Position numbers and translations under genes: made by a program
Shown here: piece by piece, positions 15,068 to 23,291 of the stretch
Layout of the letters: each line of letters begins with the position of its first letter
Numbering within the stretch: position 1 is the first letter of the stretch
NCBI GenBank assembly: GCA_035649395.1
Contig: DASRJR010000250.1
Coordinates: forward strand, 1 to 53,883
From: Gp6-AA40 sp035649395
GTDB lineage: Bacteria; Acidobacteriota; Vicinamibacteria; Vicinamibacterales; UBA2999
DNA length: 53,883 nt
Direction: 5' to 3'
Notes under the pieces: model-generated
Told to the model about the DNA's origin: nothing
Seen by the model: the letters and a program-made list of their open reading frames with translations, nothing else
The model's database searches: none

Positions 15068-16126
15068 TCAGTCGATCCAGCCGCCTCCGACGACGAGGTC
15101 CCCATCGTAGAAGACGGCCGCCTGACCTGGAGTAATCGCGGGCTGCGGCTCGTCGAACTCGAACTCGGCGCGGTCGCCATCGATCGCTCGCACGCGGCCA
15201 GTCGCCGCGCGATGACGATGGCGGATCTGTGCAGCGCAGCGAAGCCACTCGGCAGGCGGTGCCACTGAGATCCAGTTCATGTGCGACGCCGTAAACGTCG
15301 TTCGTGTGAGTTGATCGCGCGGCCCGACCGTGACGTCACCGCTCTCCGCATCGATCTTCAACACGTACAGCGGAACACCCGTCGCAACGCCGAGCCCTTT
15401 GCGCTGGCCGATCGTAAAACGGTGGATTCCGTCGTGCGCGCGGAGGTGCTGGCCGCTCTGGTCCATGATTGCGCCGGGACGCTGCGGCGATGGTGCGTGC
15501 TGCGCGACGAAGGTGGCGTACTCGCCGTCGGGAACGAAGCAGATCTCCTGGCTGTCAGGCTTGTCAGCGACGAGGAGCCCAAGGGCCTTCGCCTCGGCGC
15601 GGACGGCCGGCTTCGAGAGTCCTCCGACCGGAAAGAGAGCGCCGGCGAGCTGATCCTGTGTCAGCGAAAACAGAAAGTACGACTGATCCTTCTCGCTGTC
15701 TGCGCTTCGCATGAGGAGCCATCGCCCGGAGGGCGCCTGCACGATCCGTGCGTAGTGGCCCGTGGCGACATGCCCGGCCCCCAATCCTCGCGCGCGCTCG
15801 AGCAGCGTCGAGAACTTGAGATCGCTGTTGCAATGCGCGCAGGGCAATGGTGTCCGCCCCGACGAGTACTCGCTGACGAAGTTCGAGACGACCGTGTCCT
15901 GGAACCGGCGCTCGAGGTTGAGGATGTAGTGCGGAAACCCGAGCGCGGATGCCACGCGACGCGCGTCGTGCAAATCATCCAGCGTGCAGCAGCTGCCAAA
16001 CGACTGCGTACCGCTCTGGTCATACAGTTGCATCGACAGACCGATGACGTCATGACCCTGCTGGTGCAGCAGGGCCGCGGCGACTGACGAGTCGACGCCG
16101 CCCGACATGGCCACGATGACGCGCAT
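15068..16126 (-). CDS. mnmA: tRNA-specific 2-thiouridylase
   Basis: 352 residues. Activates wobble uridine with ATP and inserts sulfur to make s2U34 in tRNAs for Lys, Glu and Gln. PP-loop SGGVDSS at residues 8-14, first catalytic cysteine in LPCAHCN, second in DSQEICFVPDGEY, and the C-terminal beta-barrel. A Cys pair also occurs in FGSCCTLDD. Sulfur would come from a cysteine desulfurase such as the one at 19280-20446. mnmA is on the minus strand with a GAGG site 7 nt before its ATG. Confidence 0.95.
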   Translation of the reverse strand: MRVIVAMSGGVDSSVAAALLHQQGHDVIGLSMQLYDQSGTQSFGSCCTLDDLHDARRVASALGFPHYILNLERRFQDTVVSNFVSEYSSGRTPLPCAHCNSDLKFSTLLERARGLGAGHVATGHYARIVQAPSGRWLLMRSADSEKDQSYFLFSLTQDQLAGALFPVGGLSKPAVRAEAKALGLLVADKPDSQEICFVPDGEYATFVAQHAPSPQRPGAIMDQSGQHLRAHDGIHRFTIGQRKGLGVATGVPLYVLKIDAESGDVTVGPRDQLTRTTFTASHMNWISVAPPAEWLRCAAQIRHRHRAATGRVRAIDGDRAEFEFDEPQPAITPGQAAVFYDGDLVVGGGWID

Positions 16127-16178
16127 GAGTAGCCTCTAATGATCGCACGTTTACGACCGTGGCCCCATCAGATGGGCG

Positions 16179-16652
16179 TCACCCGCGCGTCTTCCCGCCG
16201 CCTTTTCGAGTCGCTGTCTTCGGCGTAGAGGGACGCCGAACACCCGGCACTTTCCCAATCCGCGGGTCGCCGGCGACGACCAGCTCACACGCGTGCAGGG
16301 CAGCCTCCTCGAAGTCGTCGGCGTCCGCCGGCAGCACCTGCCAGCCGGTGACGCCTCCTTCGAACTCTCCGAGCGACCGCATGCTCGGGAACTCTCGTTT
16401 CAGACTGGCGTGGTACTCCTCGGTCGTGGCCAGCCATACGCCGTTGTCTGCAGGGTGCTCCTTTCTGTCGCGCAGGATCAGCACGATCCGGTCTTTCACA
16501 TAGACCGCCAGGAGGCCGAACATCGGCTTCGTCTCCGGCGCGGCCGGCTCCAGCGCATCGAGCACGAACGCGTGTGGCATCGGCTTACGCGCCTTGCGGG
16601 TCTTCAGCGGGAAAGCGCTCTTGCGGCGTGGTATCCCTCGGGCTCGCTTCAT
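16179..16652 (-). CDS. TfoX/Sxy N-terminal-domain-like protein
   Basis: 157 residues. After a basic N terminus the core begins FVLDALEP and continues KPMFGLLAVYVKDRIVLILRD, which resembles the TfoX/Sxy N-terminal fold (a small alpha/beta domain found in competence regulators and in many unknown proteins). A conserved-looking EFEGGVTGWQVLPAD and an acidic helix FEEAALHACELVV follow, then a Lys/Arg-rich tail. There is no C-terminal helix-hairpin-helix domain as in full TfoX. The ATG at 16652 has TACACT 8 nt upstream and no Shine-Dalgarno sequence. Function unknown; the fold assignment is moderate. Confidence 0.65.
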   Translation of the reverse strand: MKRARGIPRRKSAFPLKTRKARKPMPHAFVLDALEPAAPETKPMFGLLAVYVKDRIVLILRDRKEHPADNGVWLATTEEYHASLKREFPSMRSLGEFEGGVTGWQVLPADADDFEEAALHACELVVAGDPRIGKVPGVRRPSTPKTATRKGGGKTRG

Positions 16653-16660
16653 AACAGCGT

Positions 16661-16666
16661 AGTGTA
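16661..16666 (-). promoter_or_regulatory. Candidate -10 (TACACT) of the TfoX-like gene, carried by a repeat
   Basis: On the minus strand TACACT ends 8 nt before the ATG at 16652. The hexamer is part of the 17-nt repeat copy 2, so the repeat itself may supply promoter function. Confidence 0.4.
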
Positions 16667-16677
16667 GGCCGGGCCTT
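16661..16677 (+). repeat. 17-nt interspersed repeat, copy 2
   Basis: AGTGTAGGCCGGGCCTT, identical to copy 1 (15034-15050) in the opposite orientation. The two copies bracket mnmA and the TfoX-like gene. Confidence 0.7.
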
Positions 16678-16744
16678 GCCCGCCTCCGCCAAGGTTCCTG
16701 CGGGCCTCGCCGAAGCGCTTCGCCCCAAGGCGGGCAGGCCCGGC
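16668..16744. repeat. Long GC-rich hairpin between divergent genes
   Basis: Left arm GCCGGGCCTTGCCCGCC (16668-16684) pairs with GGCGGGCAGGCCCGGC (16729-16744), with one bulged base. The loop is 44 nt and includes a smaller stem. It sits between the TfoX-like and permease genes and looks like a REP-type extragenic palindrome. Confidence 0.6.
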
Positions 16745-16832
16745 GCTGAACGGCGCGAATTACTTCTGTCGTCCGTCGTGTGAACAATGGACACCGTGTA
16801 CCCGTCTACCACGCAGGCCGCGTGGCGGCCGA

Positions 16833-16840
16833 GGAGGAAG
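16833..16840 (+). promoter_or_regulatory. Strong ribosome binding site GGAGGAAG deciding the permease start
   Basis: The GGAGG core ends 5 nt before the GTG at 16843. It favours this start over an in-frame start 21 codons upstream. Confidence 0.65.
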
Positions 16841-16842
16841 AC

Positions 16843-19254
16843 GTGTTCCTCGAATCGCTCGTTCACGACATCCGCTACGCGTTTCGCGGGATTCGTCGCT
16901 CGCCGCTGTTTGCGCTGAGCGTCGCCGCGACCATCGGACTTGGGCTCGGCGTCCTCGGGTCCGGCTTCACGGTCGTCAATGGCTTACTGCTCAAGCCGAT
17001 CGATCTTCCGAATCCATACGAACTCCACGCCTTGAGTTGGGACACGGCGAGCGTCCGGCGACACGGCTTCCGCCTCGAAGATTACCGGGCGCTGCACGAG
17101 GAGGCCGCGCCGTTTTCGGGGCTGGCGGCGGGCATCGATGCAGCCGTGATGCATGAGGGGACGCTGATGGTCGGGCGTCTCGTCACGGGCGATTACTTCC
17201 AGCTTCTGGGTGCACGAGCGGAGATTGGCCGCACCTTGATTCCCGGAGACGCTCCTGCTCCAGGCGGCAATGCCGTCGCCGTGCTGTCCAGTGGCGCATG
17301 GCGCTCCCGCTTCGGATCCGACCCGGCCATCGTTGGAAAACGAGTCAGACTGGGACGCGAAACGTTCGACATCGTGGGCGTCATGCCGCGCGGGTTCGGG
17401 TTGACTGACGACGTTCAAGCCAACTTCTGGGTGCCGCTCACGATGGGGCGCGCGTTCGAGGTGCGCGACCCCTGGAGCGACTCGGCCGCGGCGACGCTCG
17501 AGGTCGTGGTGCGTCTCCGTGAAAGCGCCACGCCGACGCAGGTGCGGACATGGTTCGATGCCTGGCTGCGACAACGGTTTCCAGCGGGCTCCGACGACGC
17601 GCCGACTGCCGTACACATCGACTCGCGCGCGACTCGGGCGCTGTGGAACCCGGCGACGCTGACGATGTTTGTGCTGATAGTCTCGTCGTTCGGCATGGTG
17701 CTGTTGGTCGCGTGCGCGAACGTCACGAACCTCGTGCTCGCGCGCGGGTTCGGCCGTCAACGAGAGATTGCCGTCCGGTTGTCGCTCGGCGGCAGACGCC
17801 GTCGCGTCGTCCGACAGCTCGTGATCGAAAGCCTGGTGCTGGCCGGACCAGCGGTCCTGGTTGGCGTTGCTATCACCTACGCAGCCGCGCGTGCGATCCC
17901 AGCGCTGATCGTCGCGACGTTCCCGATAGGAGTGATACCACTCGCCGATCTCCTGGCACCGATAGTTCCGGACGCTCGCGTGCTCGGCGTCTTGTGTGTG
18001 GCGGCTGTGGCCGCGTCGGTGTTCGTCAGCCTGGCTCCGGCGCTTCGAGTGACGAGCGCCAATCTCGTGCGCGCGTCGCGAGGAGAAGCCGCCCTGAACG
18101 TCGGACGCTCGCATTTGCGCACGGGCCTCGTGGCTCTTCAGATTGGTGCCTGCGCGCTCTTCCTCGTGTGCGCCACGGGTCTCATCACCGAATCGAGGCG
18201 ATTGGCGCGCCCCAACGCGACGTTGAACCACGAGCTCGTGTCGGACGTGCGGGTCGCACCAAGACTTCGCGACGGCGTCGCGACGCGGCTCGCGGCGGAT
18301 CCCTCGGTTGAACACGTCGCGGCCGTGTGGCGACCGCCTATGACTGGAGAGCTTGCATCGATTCGCGTGGTGACATCGACTCGAGTGGAGCAGACGGCAG
18401 GTTTCATGGTCGTCTCACCGGAGTATTTCCCCCTGTTCGATGTTCGCCTGCTGCAAGGACGCGTGTTCACCAAGCAGGAAGCCGACGAGGGCGCCGCGGT
18501 GGTCGTCGTCAGCGCAGCCACCGCCCGCACGCTCTGGCCGGGCGCCGATCCGATCGGACAAACGCTCGAGCTGCGCCAGGACACTCCAACGTTCCAGCGC
18601 CGGCCAACCTATACGAGCGTGCGCGTCGTCGGCGTCGCGGAGGATGTCGCGAGCGGTCTGATCTTCGACGGCGTTGACGAGACATGTGTGTACTTCGCGA
18701 CCGGATTTGGAGCGCCCGACGAGATGTCGCTGCTCGTCCGCGGCCGCGGCGATACCGCCTCGGTGAAATCGGCTGTCACGGCGGCTGTCGCTGCCATCGA
18801 TCCAGATGCGGCGTTTCAGTTTCTTACCTTGCGCGAGATGCTCGGGGCGCAGGTCTGGGTCTTCAGGATGATTTCCACGGTCGCTTCGACGCTCGGCGCG
18901 ATCGGCCTGGCCCTCGCGTTCTCCGGCACGTACGCCGTCGTCGCGTTCCTCGTAACTGCGCGGACGCGGGAGTTCGGCATCCGCCTCGCTCTTGGTGGCA
19001 CGCTGGCGCAGATCGTGTCAGGCATCGTGGGCGAGATGCTGCGCACGGGGTCGGTCGGCCTCGTCGCGGGTGTCACTCTCGCGTTCGCACTCGTACGGTT
19101 CATCAGTGGCGCCACACCCATTGTTCAGCCGTTCGGCCCTCGGCCCTACCTCATAGGAGGGGTTGTCGTGCTGCTTGCTACGGCGACGGCCGCGTTGCTG
19201 CCCTCGCTGCGCGCGGGACGTATCGACCCGTCGGCGGCACTTCGGGTCGAGTAG
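16843..19254 (+). CDS. Large FtsX/MacB-type permease (acidobacterial ADOP family)
   Basis: 803 residues. It begins VFLESLVHDIRYAFRGIRRSPLF, the characteristic start of acidobacterial duplicated orphan permeases. The layout is helix 1, a MacB-like periplasmic core domain (about 50-250), three FtsX helices (about 270-420), then a second core domain and a second three-helix FtsX set ending GRIDPSAALRVE. The internal helix ...ARGFGRQREIAVRLSLGG matches the C-terminal TARTREFGIRLALGG, showing the duplication. There is no ATPase domain and no MacB ATPase gene beside it, so it is an orphan. Its substrate is unknown; the family may act in mechanotransmission or export. Confidence 0.9.
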   Translation: MFLESLVHDIRYAFRGIRRSPLFALSVAATIGLGLGVLGSGFTVVNGLLLKPIDLPNPYELHALSWDTASVRRHGFRLEDYRALHEEAAPFSGLAAGIDAAVMHEGTLMVGRLVTGDYFQLLGARAEIGRTLIPGDAPAPGGNAVAVLSSGAWRSRFGSDPAIVGKRVRLGRETFDIVGVMPRGFGLTDDVQANFWVPLTMGRAFEVRDPWSDSAAATLEVVVRLRESATPTQVRTWFDAWLRQRFPAGSDDAPTAVHIDSRATRALWNPATLTMFVLIVSSFGMVLLVACANVTNLVLARGFGRQREIAVRLSLGGRRRRVVRQLVIESLVLAGPAVLVGVAITYAAARAIPALIVATFPIGVIPLADLLAPIVPDARVLGVLCVAAVAASVFVSLAPALRVTSANLVRASRGEAALNVGRSHLRTGLVALQIGACALFLVCATGLITESRRLARPNATLNHELVSDVRVAPRLRDGVATRLAADPSVEHVAAVWRPPMTGELASIRVVTSTRVEQTAGFMVVSPEYFPLFDVRLLQGRVFTKQEADEGAAVVVVSAATARTLWPGADPIGQTLELRQDTPTFQRRPTYTSVRVVGVAEDVASGLIFDGVDETCVYFATGFGAPDEMSLLVRGRGDTASVKSAVTAAVAAIDPDAAFQFLTLREMLGAQVWVFRMISTVASTLGAIGLALAFSGTYAVVAFLVTARTREFGIRLALGGTLAQIVSGIVGEMLRTGSVGLVAGVTLAFALVRFISGATPIVQPFGPRPYLIGGVVVLLATATAALLPSLRAGRIDPSAALRVE

Positions 19255-19279
19255 CCTCGACTGCGGCAGCGTCTGTCTC

Positions 19280-20446
19280 TTAGACGCGTGCGGGCGTGCG
19301 CGTCAGATTGCGCAGTTTTTCAACAACACCAGGAAGGACGGCGACGACGCGATCGACGTCAGCGTCCGTATTGGCCGCGCCGAGGCTGAAGCGAATCGAG
19401 TTCTGCGTCCGGTGAGCGGGGAAGCCCATCGCCTTCAACACGTGCGATGGCTCCAGCGTACCGGACGAGCAGGCGGATCCAGTCGAGACAGCGATCCCTT
19501 CGAGATCGAGTGCGATGAGCAGCGACTCTGCTTCCGTCCGATCGAAGCTGATGTTGGTCGTGTTGGAGACCCGCGGTGTGCGGGCCCCGTTGATGGCGGT
19601 TCCGGTCACACTCGCCAGCACGCCCTCTTCGAGACGATCGCGCAGGACCGCGAGCCGCACCCCTTCATCAGCCATCTTGCCGCGGACCTGTGCAGCGGCG
19701 ACCCCCATACCCACGATGCCCGCAACGTTTTCCGTTCCGGCGCGGCGTCCGCGTTCCTGCTTGCCGCCGGTCATCGGCGACTGAAGCCGCAGTCCACGCC
19801 GCAGCCAAACGGCGCCGACGCCCTTCGGCCCATAGAACTTATGTGCAGAAATGGTAAGGAGGTCGATCCCCAGCGCCTTGACGTCGATGGGAATCTTGCC
19901 CGCCGACTGCACCGCGTCGGTGTGAAACAGGGCGCGCCGTTCGTGGGCGAGTCGCGCCAAGGCCTCGACCGGCTGAATGGTTCCGATCTCGTTGTTGGCG
20001 TGCATCACCGAGACCAGCGCCGTGCCGTCGGTCAGCGCCAGGCGGAGGCTTTCGGGCGAGACAATGCCGCTGTCGTCGACCGGCAGCATCGTGACCGTCC
20101 AACCGCGACGGGTCAGCGCTTTTGCGGTGTTGAGGACCGCCTCGTGTTCTATAGCACTCACGATCAGGTGCCGCTTGCCTGTGGGCTCGAGCGCTTCGGC
20201 CACGCCACGGATGGCCAGGTTGTCGCCTTCCGTTCCGCTCCCTGTGAAGATGACCTCGCCCGGATCGGCGCCGATCAGAGCCGCGACCGCGCTGCGTGCC
20301 TCGTCGATCGCGGCTTTCGCCCGTTGCCCGAAGTGATGGACGCTGGACGGGTTGCCAAACTCCTCCCGCAGGATCGCCGTCATCCGGTCGACGACTGCCG
20401 GGTCGATGGGAGTGGTGGCGTTGTGGTCGAGATAGATGCGTTGCAC
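19280..20446 (-). CDS. Cysteine desulfurase (NifS/IscS family)
   Basis: 388 residues, PLP-dependent. Removes sulfur from cysteine to give a persulfide for Fe-S clusters and tRNA thiolation. Start MQRIYLDHNATTPIDP, PLP lysine in TISAHKFYGPKGVG, and the catalytic-cysteine loop STGSACSSGTLEPSHVLKAMG. The loop length and SSG pattern fit the NifS/IscS group I. The start is GTG with no obvious ribosome site. No iscU, iscA or nifU gene is adjacent. mnmA, a likely sulfur acceptor system, is 3 kb away on the same strand, separated by the permease. Confidence 0.93.
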   Translation of the reverse strand: MQRIYLDHNATTPIDPAVVDRMTAILREEFGNPSSVHHFGQRAKAAIDEARSAVAALIGADPGEVIFTGSGTEGDNLAIRGVAEALEPTGKRHLIVSAIEHEAVLNTAKALTRRGWTVTMLPVDDSGIVSPESLRLALTDGTALVSVMHANNEIGTIQPVEALARLAHERRALFHTDAVQSAGKIPIDVKALGIDLLTISAHKFYGPKGVGAVWLRRGLRLQSPMTGGKQERGRRAGTENVAGIVGMGVAAAQVRGKMADEGVRLAVLRDRLEEGVLASVTGTAINGARTPRVSNTTNISFDRTEAESLLIALDLEGIAVSTGSACSSGTLEPSHVLKAMGFPAHRTQNSIRFSLGAANTDADVDRVVAVLPGVVEKLRNLTRTPARV

Positions 20447-20823
20447 CGTTTTGCTGGTCCGCGCCCGCTGAGGCGATCTCTACACGCGTCGTCCGTCCGC
20501 GCCGATAGATAAACAGGGCGGTTCACCGGCCTTCGAGGTCCGGCGGCCCCTAAAAGCGTCGCTTTTCATCACTGTACCACTTCGCTAAGTCCCGGGCTGG
20601 AAACGACTAGACGAAAATTGCAAGCGGCCGATATACTCTGTGGGCTCCCGCCCAGTCCGCCTGCTATCGCGGGTGAAAATCGCACGCCGGGCCCTCCCTT
20701 TTTGGACCAGCCCGGCTATACGCGGGTTCGACGTATGGAGGCCTGCACCGTGATCGACTGGGGTTCGTCGTGGGTCCCAAACGGAAGACCAGCTAATACG
20801 CCCAGCGTGGCGGAGGACGCGAC
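20447..20823. other. Long intergenic region: possible structured leader or small RNA upstream of bactofilin
   Basis: 377 nt with no convincing gene. The left part holds the upstream side of the desulfurase and a small AAAAGC-GTC-GCTTTT hairpin. From about 20632 a TATACT box could start a plus-strand RNA of about 180 nt running to bactofilin. Its predicted folds are GCCGGGC (20686-20692) with GCCCGGC (20710-20716), then ATACG (20718-20722) with CGTAT (20732-20736). A possible closing pair joins GTCCGCC near the 5' end with GGCGGAGGAC just before the ATG. It does not match any riboswitch I can name. Confidence 0.4.
20812..20816 (+). promoter_or_regulatory. Ribosome binding site GGAGG of the bactofilin gene
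   Basis: GGAGG ends 7 nt before the ATG at 20824. In the proposed leader fold this site is paired, which could restrict translation. Confidence 0.6.
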
Positions 20824-21351
20824 ATGTGGAAGCGTGATGAAGCGGTGAAACCGACCAGCAGCCAACCAGCAACACCGGCGCCTGTCGTCTCCCAGCCGGC
20901 CACCGCACCAACGGCGGCACCGCAGCCGGAGATCCGGCGGATAGAGAGGGATATGGTGAACATCGGCAAGTCCGTCGTCATCAAGGGCGAGTTGAACGGC
21001 AGTGAAGACCTCACCGTGGAAGGGCACGTTGAGGGGCGCATCGAGCTGAAGGACCACGTGCTCACGATCGGCCCGAACGGCAAGATCAAGGCCCAGGTGT
21101 TTGCCAAGGCCGTGATCGTGCTCGGCGAAGTGAACGGCAACGTCACGGCGTCCGAAAAGGTCGACATTCGCGACGGTGGCTCGGTCGACGGGGACATCAT
21201 CGCTCCGCGCGTCGCCATCGCCGAAGGCGCGCACTTCCGCGGCAGCGTGGATATGCAGCGCAAAGGGCAGCCCGCGCAGCAGTCGTCGAAGGCTGCGGCG
21301 ACGTCGGCCCAGTCGTCCTCGCAAGCGCAGCCTCAACCCGCCGCGCACTGA
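20824..21351 (+). CDS. Bactofilin (polymer-forming cytoskeletal protein)
   Basis: 175 residues. A Pro/Ala-rich N-terminal tail (1-40) leads into the bactofilin beta-helix (about 43-145), with short hydrophobic rungs each ending in Gly, for example VNIGKSVVIKGELNGSEDL, VEGHVEGRIELKD and VDIRDGGSVDGDII. The C terminus is Gln/Ser/Ala-rich and disordered. Bactofilins polymerise without nucleotide into membrane-associated filaments that position cell-wall or surface machinery. It heads a plus-strand group; the next gene starts 66 nt later. Confidence 0.93.
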   Translation: MWKRDEAVKPTSSQPATPAPVVSQPATAPTAAPQPEIRRIERDMVNIGKSVVIKGELNGSEDLTVEGHVEGRIELKDHVLTIGPNGKIKAQVFAKAVIVLGEVNGNVTASEKVDIRDGGSVDGDIIAPRVAIAEGAHFRGSVDMQRKGQPAQQSSKAAATSAQSSSQAQPQPAAH

Positions 21352-21417
21352 CGCGCGCGCGAACCAACCGTGGTGATCTTCGGCTGGTGACGTCCAGCCG
21401 GAGATCGCTGCATCATC

Positions 21418-22089
21418 ATGTCGGTGGCGCTCTCGGATCTATTCTCACGTCGTCGCAAGGAACCTGCCGATCCGGATGCCGGCGACGCACCCGCGCACCC
21501 CACGAAGGTGTTAACGCGTTTCGTCGCGAGCTTGAGCGCGCGAACGCAGCCGGTCCTGCTCGACCTGGGCCCCGTTGTCGGTGCCAACGTCAGCTTCTTC
21601 GGTGAACAGCTCGGTTGCAAGATCATCGTCGAGGACATCTCGAAGGACATCGACCGTCACGTCCGCGACGGCAAGCTCGACGATCTGCCGGCCTCGCTGT
21701 CCAAGCGTTTCCCCCAAGAGTCTGAAAGCATCGACGGCATCCTGTGCTGGGACGTGTTCGATTATCTCGACAAGAAGTCGGCGCGCAGCCTGGCTGAGCA
21801 GTTGACGCGCGTCCTCAAGCCGGACGGCGTGCTGCTCGCGTTCTTCACAACGGCGCAGCCGCAGCCAGGGACCCGTCCTGAATACACCCGCCACGTCGTC
21901 GTCAATGCGACGACGCTGCAGCATCGGCCATATCCAGCTGCGAGAGCGCGACAGCGCCCGTTGCCGAACCGCGACATCCAGTTGATGTTCGAGCCGCTCC
22001 GGATCGCGGAGCAGTTCCTGCTGAAGACCAACTTGCGAGAAGTGCTGTTCCGGAAGAAGCCGGCTGAGGCCGGCACGTCAGAGCGCTGA
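21418..22089 (+). CDS. Class I SAM-dependent methyltransferase
   Basis: 223 residues. The Rossmann motif I is degenerate, LLDLGPVVGANVSFF, followed by the acidic IIVEDISKD, a motif near GILCWDVFDYLDKKSA and the post-motif LTRVLKPDGVLLAFF, matching the methyltransferase type 11 pattern. The C-terminal third (HVVVNATTLQHRPYP...) is not typical and may bind substrate. Substrate unknown. Its stop overlaps the ATG of the acyl-CoA dehydrogenase by one base (TGATG), so the two are translated together. Confidence 0.78.
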   Translation: MSVALSDLFSRRRKEPADPDAGDAPAHPTKVLTRFVASLSARTQPVLLDLGPVVGANVSFFGEQLGCKIIVEDISKDIDRHVRDGKLDDLPASLSKRFPQESESIDGILCWDVFDYLDKKSARSLAEQLTRVLKPDGVLLAFFTTAQPQPGTRPEYTRHVVVNATTLQHRPYPAARARQRPLPNRDIQLMFEPLRIAEQFLLKTNLREVLFRKKPAEAGTSER

Positions 22090-23291
22090 TGCTGGATTTC
22101 GAGCTCACCGAAGAGCAACGGCTGCTCGAGCAGTCGGTCCGCGAGTGGGCGGGCCGTGAAGTCGCACCTCGTATTCGCGATCTCGATCGCGCCCATACCT
22201 TCGATCGCGGCGTGTTCCCGCAGATGGCCGAGCTCGGCCTGTTGGGCATTTCCGTGCCGCAGGAGTACGGCGGCGCCGGCATGGACTACATCTGTCTTGG
22301 CCTGGCGAGCGAGGAGCTGGAATACGTCGACACGTCGCTTCGCGTGATCATGTCCGTGCACGCGGGACTCAATTCCCTGACGCTGCTGTCGTGGGGGACC
22401 GAGGATCAGAAGCAGCGGTATCTGGTGCCACAAGCGCGGGGCACGAAGATTGCCACCTATGGATTGACCGAGCCGTCCGCGGGCAGCGACGCTCGCGCGA
22501 TTCAGAGCGTTGCGATCAAGAAGGGCGATCGGTATGTGCTGACGGGCGAAAAGATGTGGATTTCGCTCGCAGACGTCGCCGACAACTTTCTCGTGATCGC
22601 GTGGACCGACCTGGCGAAGAAGCAGCAGCGCGACCCGTCGGGCATGAGTGCGTTCATCGTCGAGCGCGCGTTCAAGGGGTTCTCGAGCGGGACGCTCACT
22701 CAGAAGTGGGGCATCCTGGCAGGCAACACCGGCTTCTTCAAGATGGAAGAGGTCGAGGTGCCTGCGGAGAACCTGGTCGGTCAGGAAGGCGAAGGGTTCA
22801 AGATCGCGATGTTCGCGCTCGACCAGGGCCGCTACACTGTCGCGGCGGGTGCAACCGGGCTGATCCGTGCGTGCCGTGATGCGAGCGTGAAGTACGCGAA
22901 AGAGCGGAAGACGTTCGGCGTGGAGATCGGCTCGCACCAGCTCGTGAAAGAGCTGATCGCGCAGATGGAGTCGGACTACCAGGCGTCGCGGCTCCTGTGG
23001 CTGCGTTCCGGATGGTTGAAGAATCGCGGCCGCCGCAACACGCGTGAGACGGGTTTGGCGAAGTGGTTCGCCACGGTGGCATCGGAACGCGCCGCGGGTG
23101 ACGCGGTGCAGATTCACGGCGCCAACGGCTACTCGGACGAGTACCCGGTGGGGCGCTTCTATCGCAATTGCAAGGGTGCCGTCATTTACGAGGGCACGCG
23201 CGAGATTCACAAGATCATGCAGGCCGACTACCTGCTCGGTTATCGGACTGACCGGCCGACGCGCTGTGAGCTGCCGGCCTGGGAGACCTGA
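22089..23291 (+). CDS. Acyl-CoA dehydrogenase
   Basis: 400 residues, FAD-dependent, introducing a C2-C3 double bond in acyl-CoA. N-terminal helical domain MLDFELTEEQRLLEQSVREW, the middle beta-barrel with TYGLTEPSAGSDARAI and KMWISLADVADNFLV, and the C-terminal helices. The catalytic glutamate is in VIYEGTREIHKIM, and RTFGV-like KTFGVEIGSHQLVK precedes it. Chain-length preference cannot be read. It is coupled by one-base overlaps to the methyltransferase upstream and glpX downstream, a neighbourhood with no obvious pathway in common. Confidence 0.93.
   Translation: MLDFELTEEQRLLEQSVREWAGREVAPRIRDLDRAHTFDRGVFPQMAELGLLGISVPQEYGGAGMDYICLGLASEELEYVDTSLRVIMSVHAGLNSLTLLSWGTEDQKQRYLVPQARGTKIATYGLTEPSAGSDARAIQSVAIKKGDRYVLTGEKMWISLADVADNFLVIAWTDLAKKQQRDPSGMSAFIVERAFKGFSSGTLTQKWGILAGNTGFFKMEEVEVPAENLVGQEGEGFKIAMFALDQGRYTVAAGATGLIRACRDASVKYAKERKTFGVEIGSHQLVKELIAQMESDYQASRLLWLRSGWLKNRGRRNTRETGLAKWFATVASERAAGDAVQIHGANGYSDEYPVGRFYRNCKGAVIYEGTREIHKIMQADYLLGYRTDRPTRCELPAWET

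Noticed and set aside
20710..20745. tmRNA-like or tRNA-like GGGTTCGAC motif upstream of bactofilin
   Set aside because: No acceptor stem, no paired T arm and no reading frame for a tag peptide; the motif occurs in a simple hairpin loop.
20618..20848. Small plus-strand frame before bactofilin
   Set aside because: It overlaps the bactofilin start out of frame and lacks a ribosome site or recognisable sequence; the region is better seen as non-coding.
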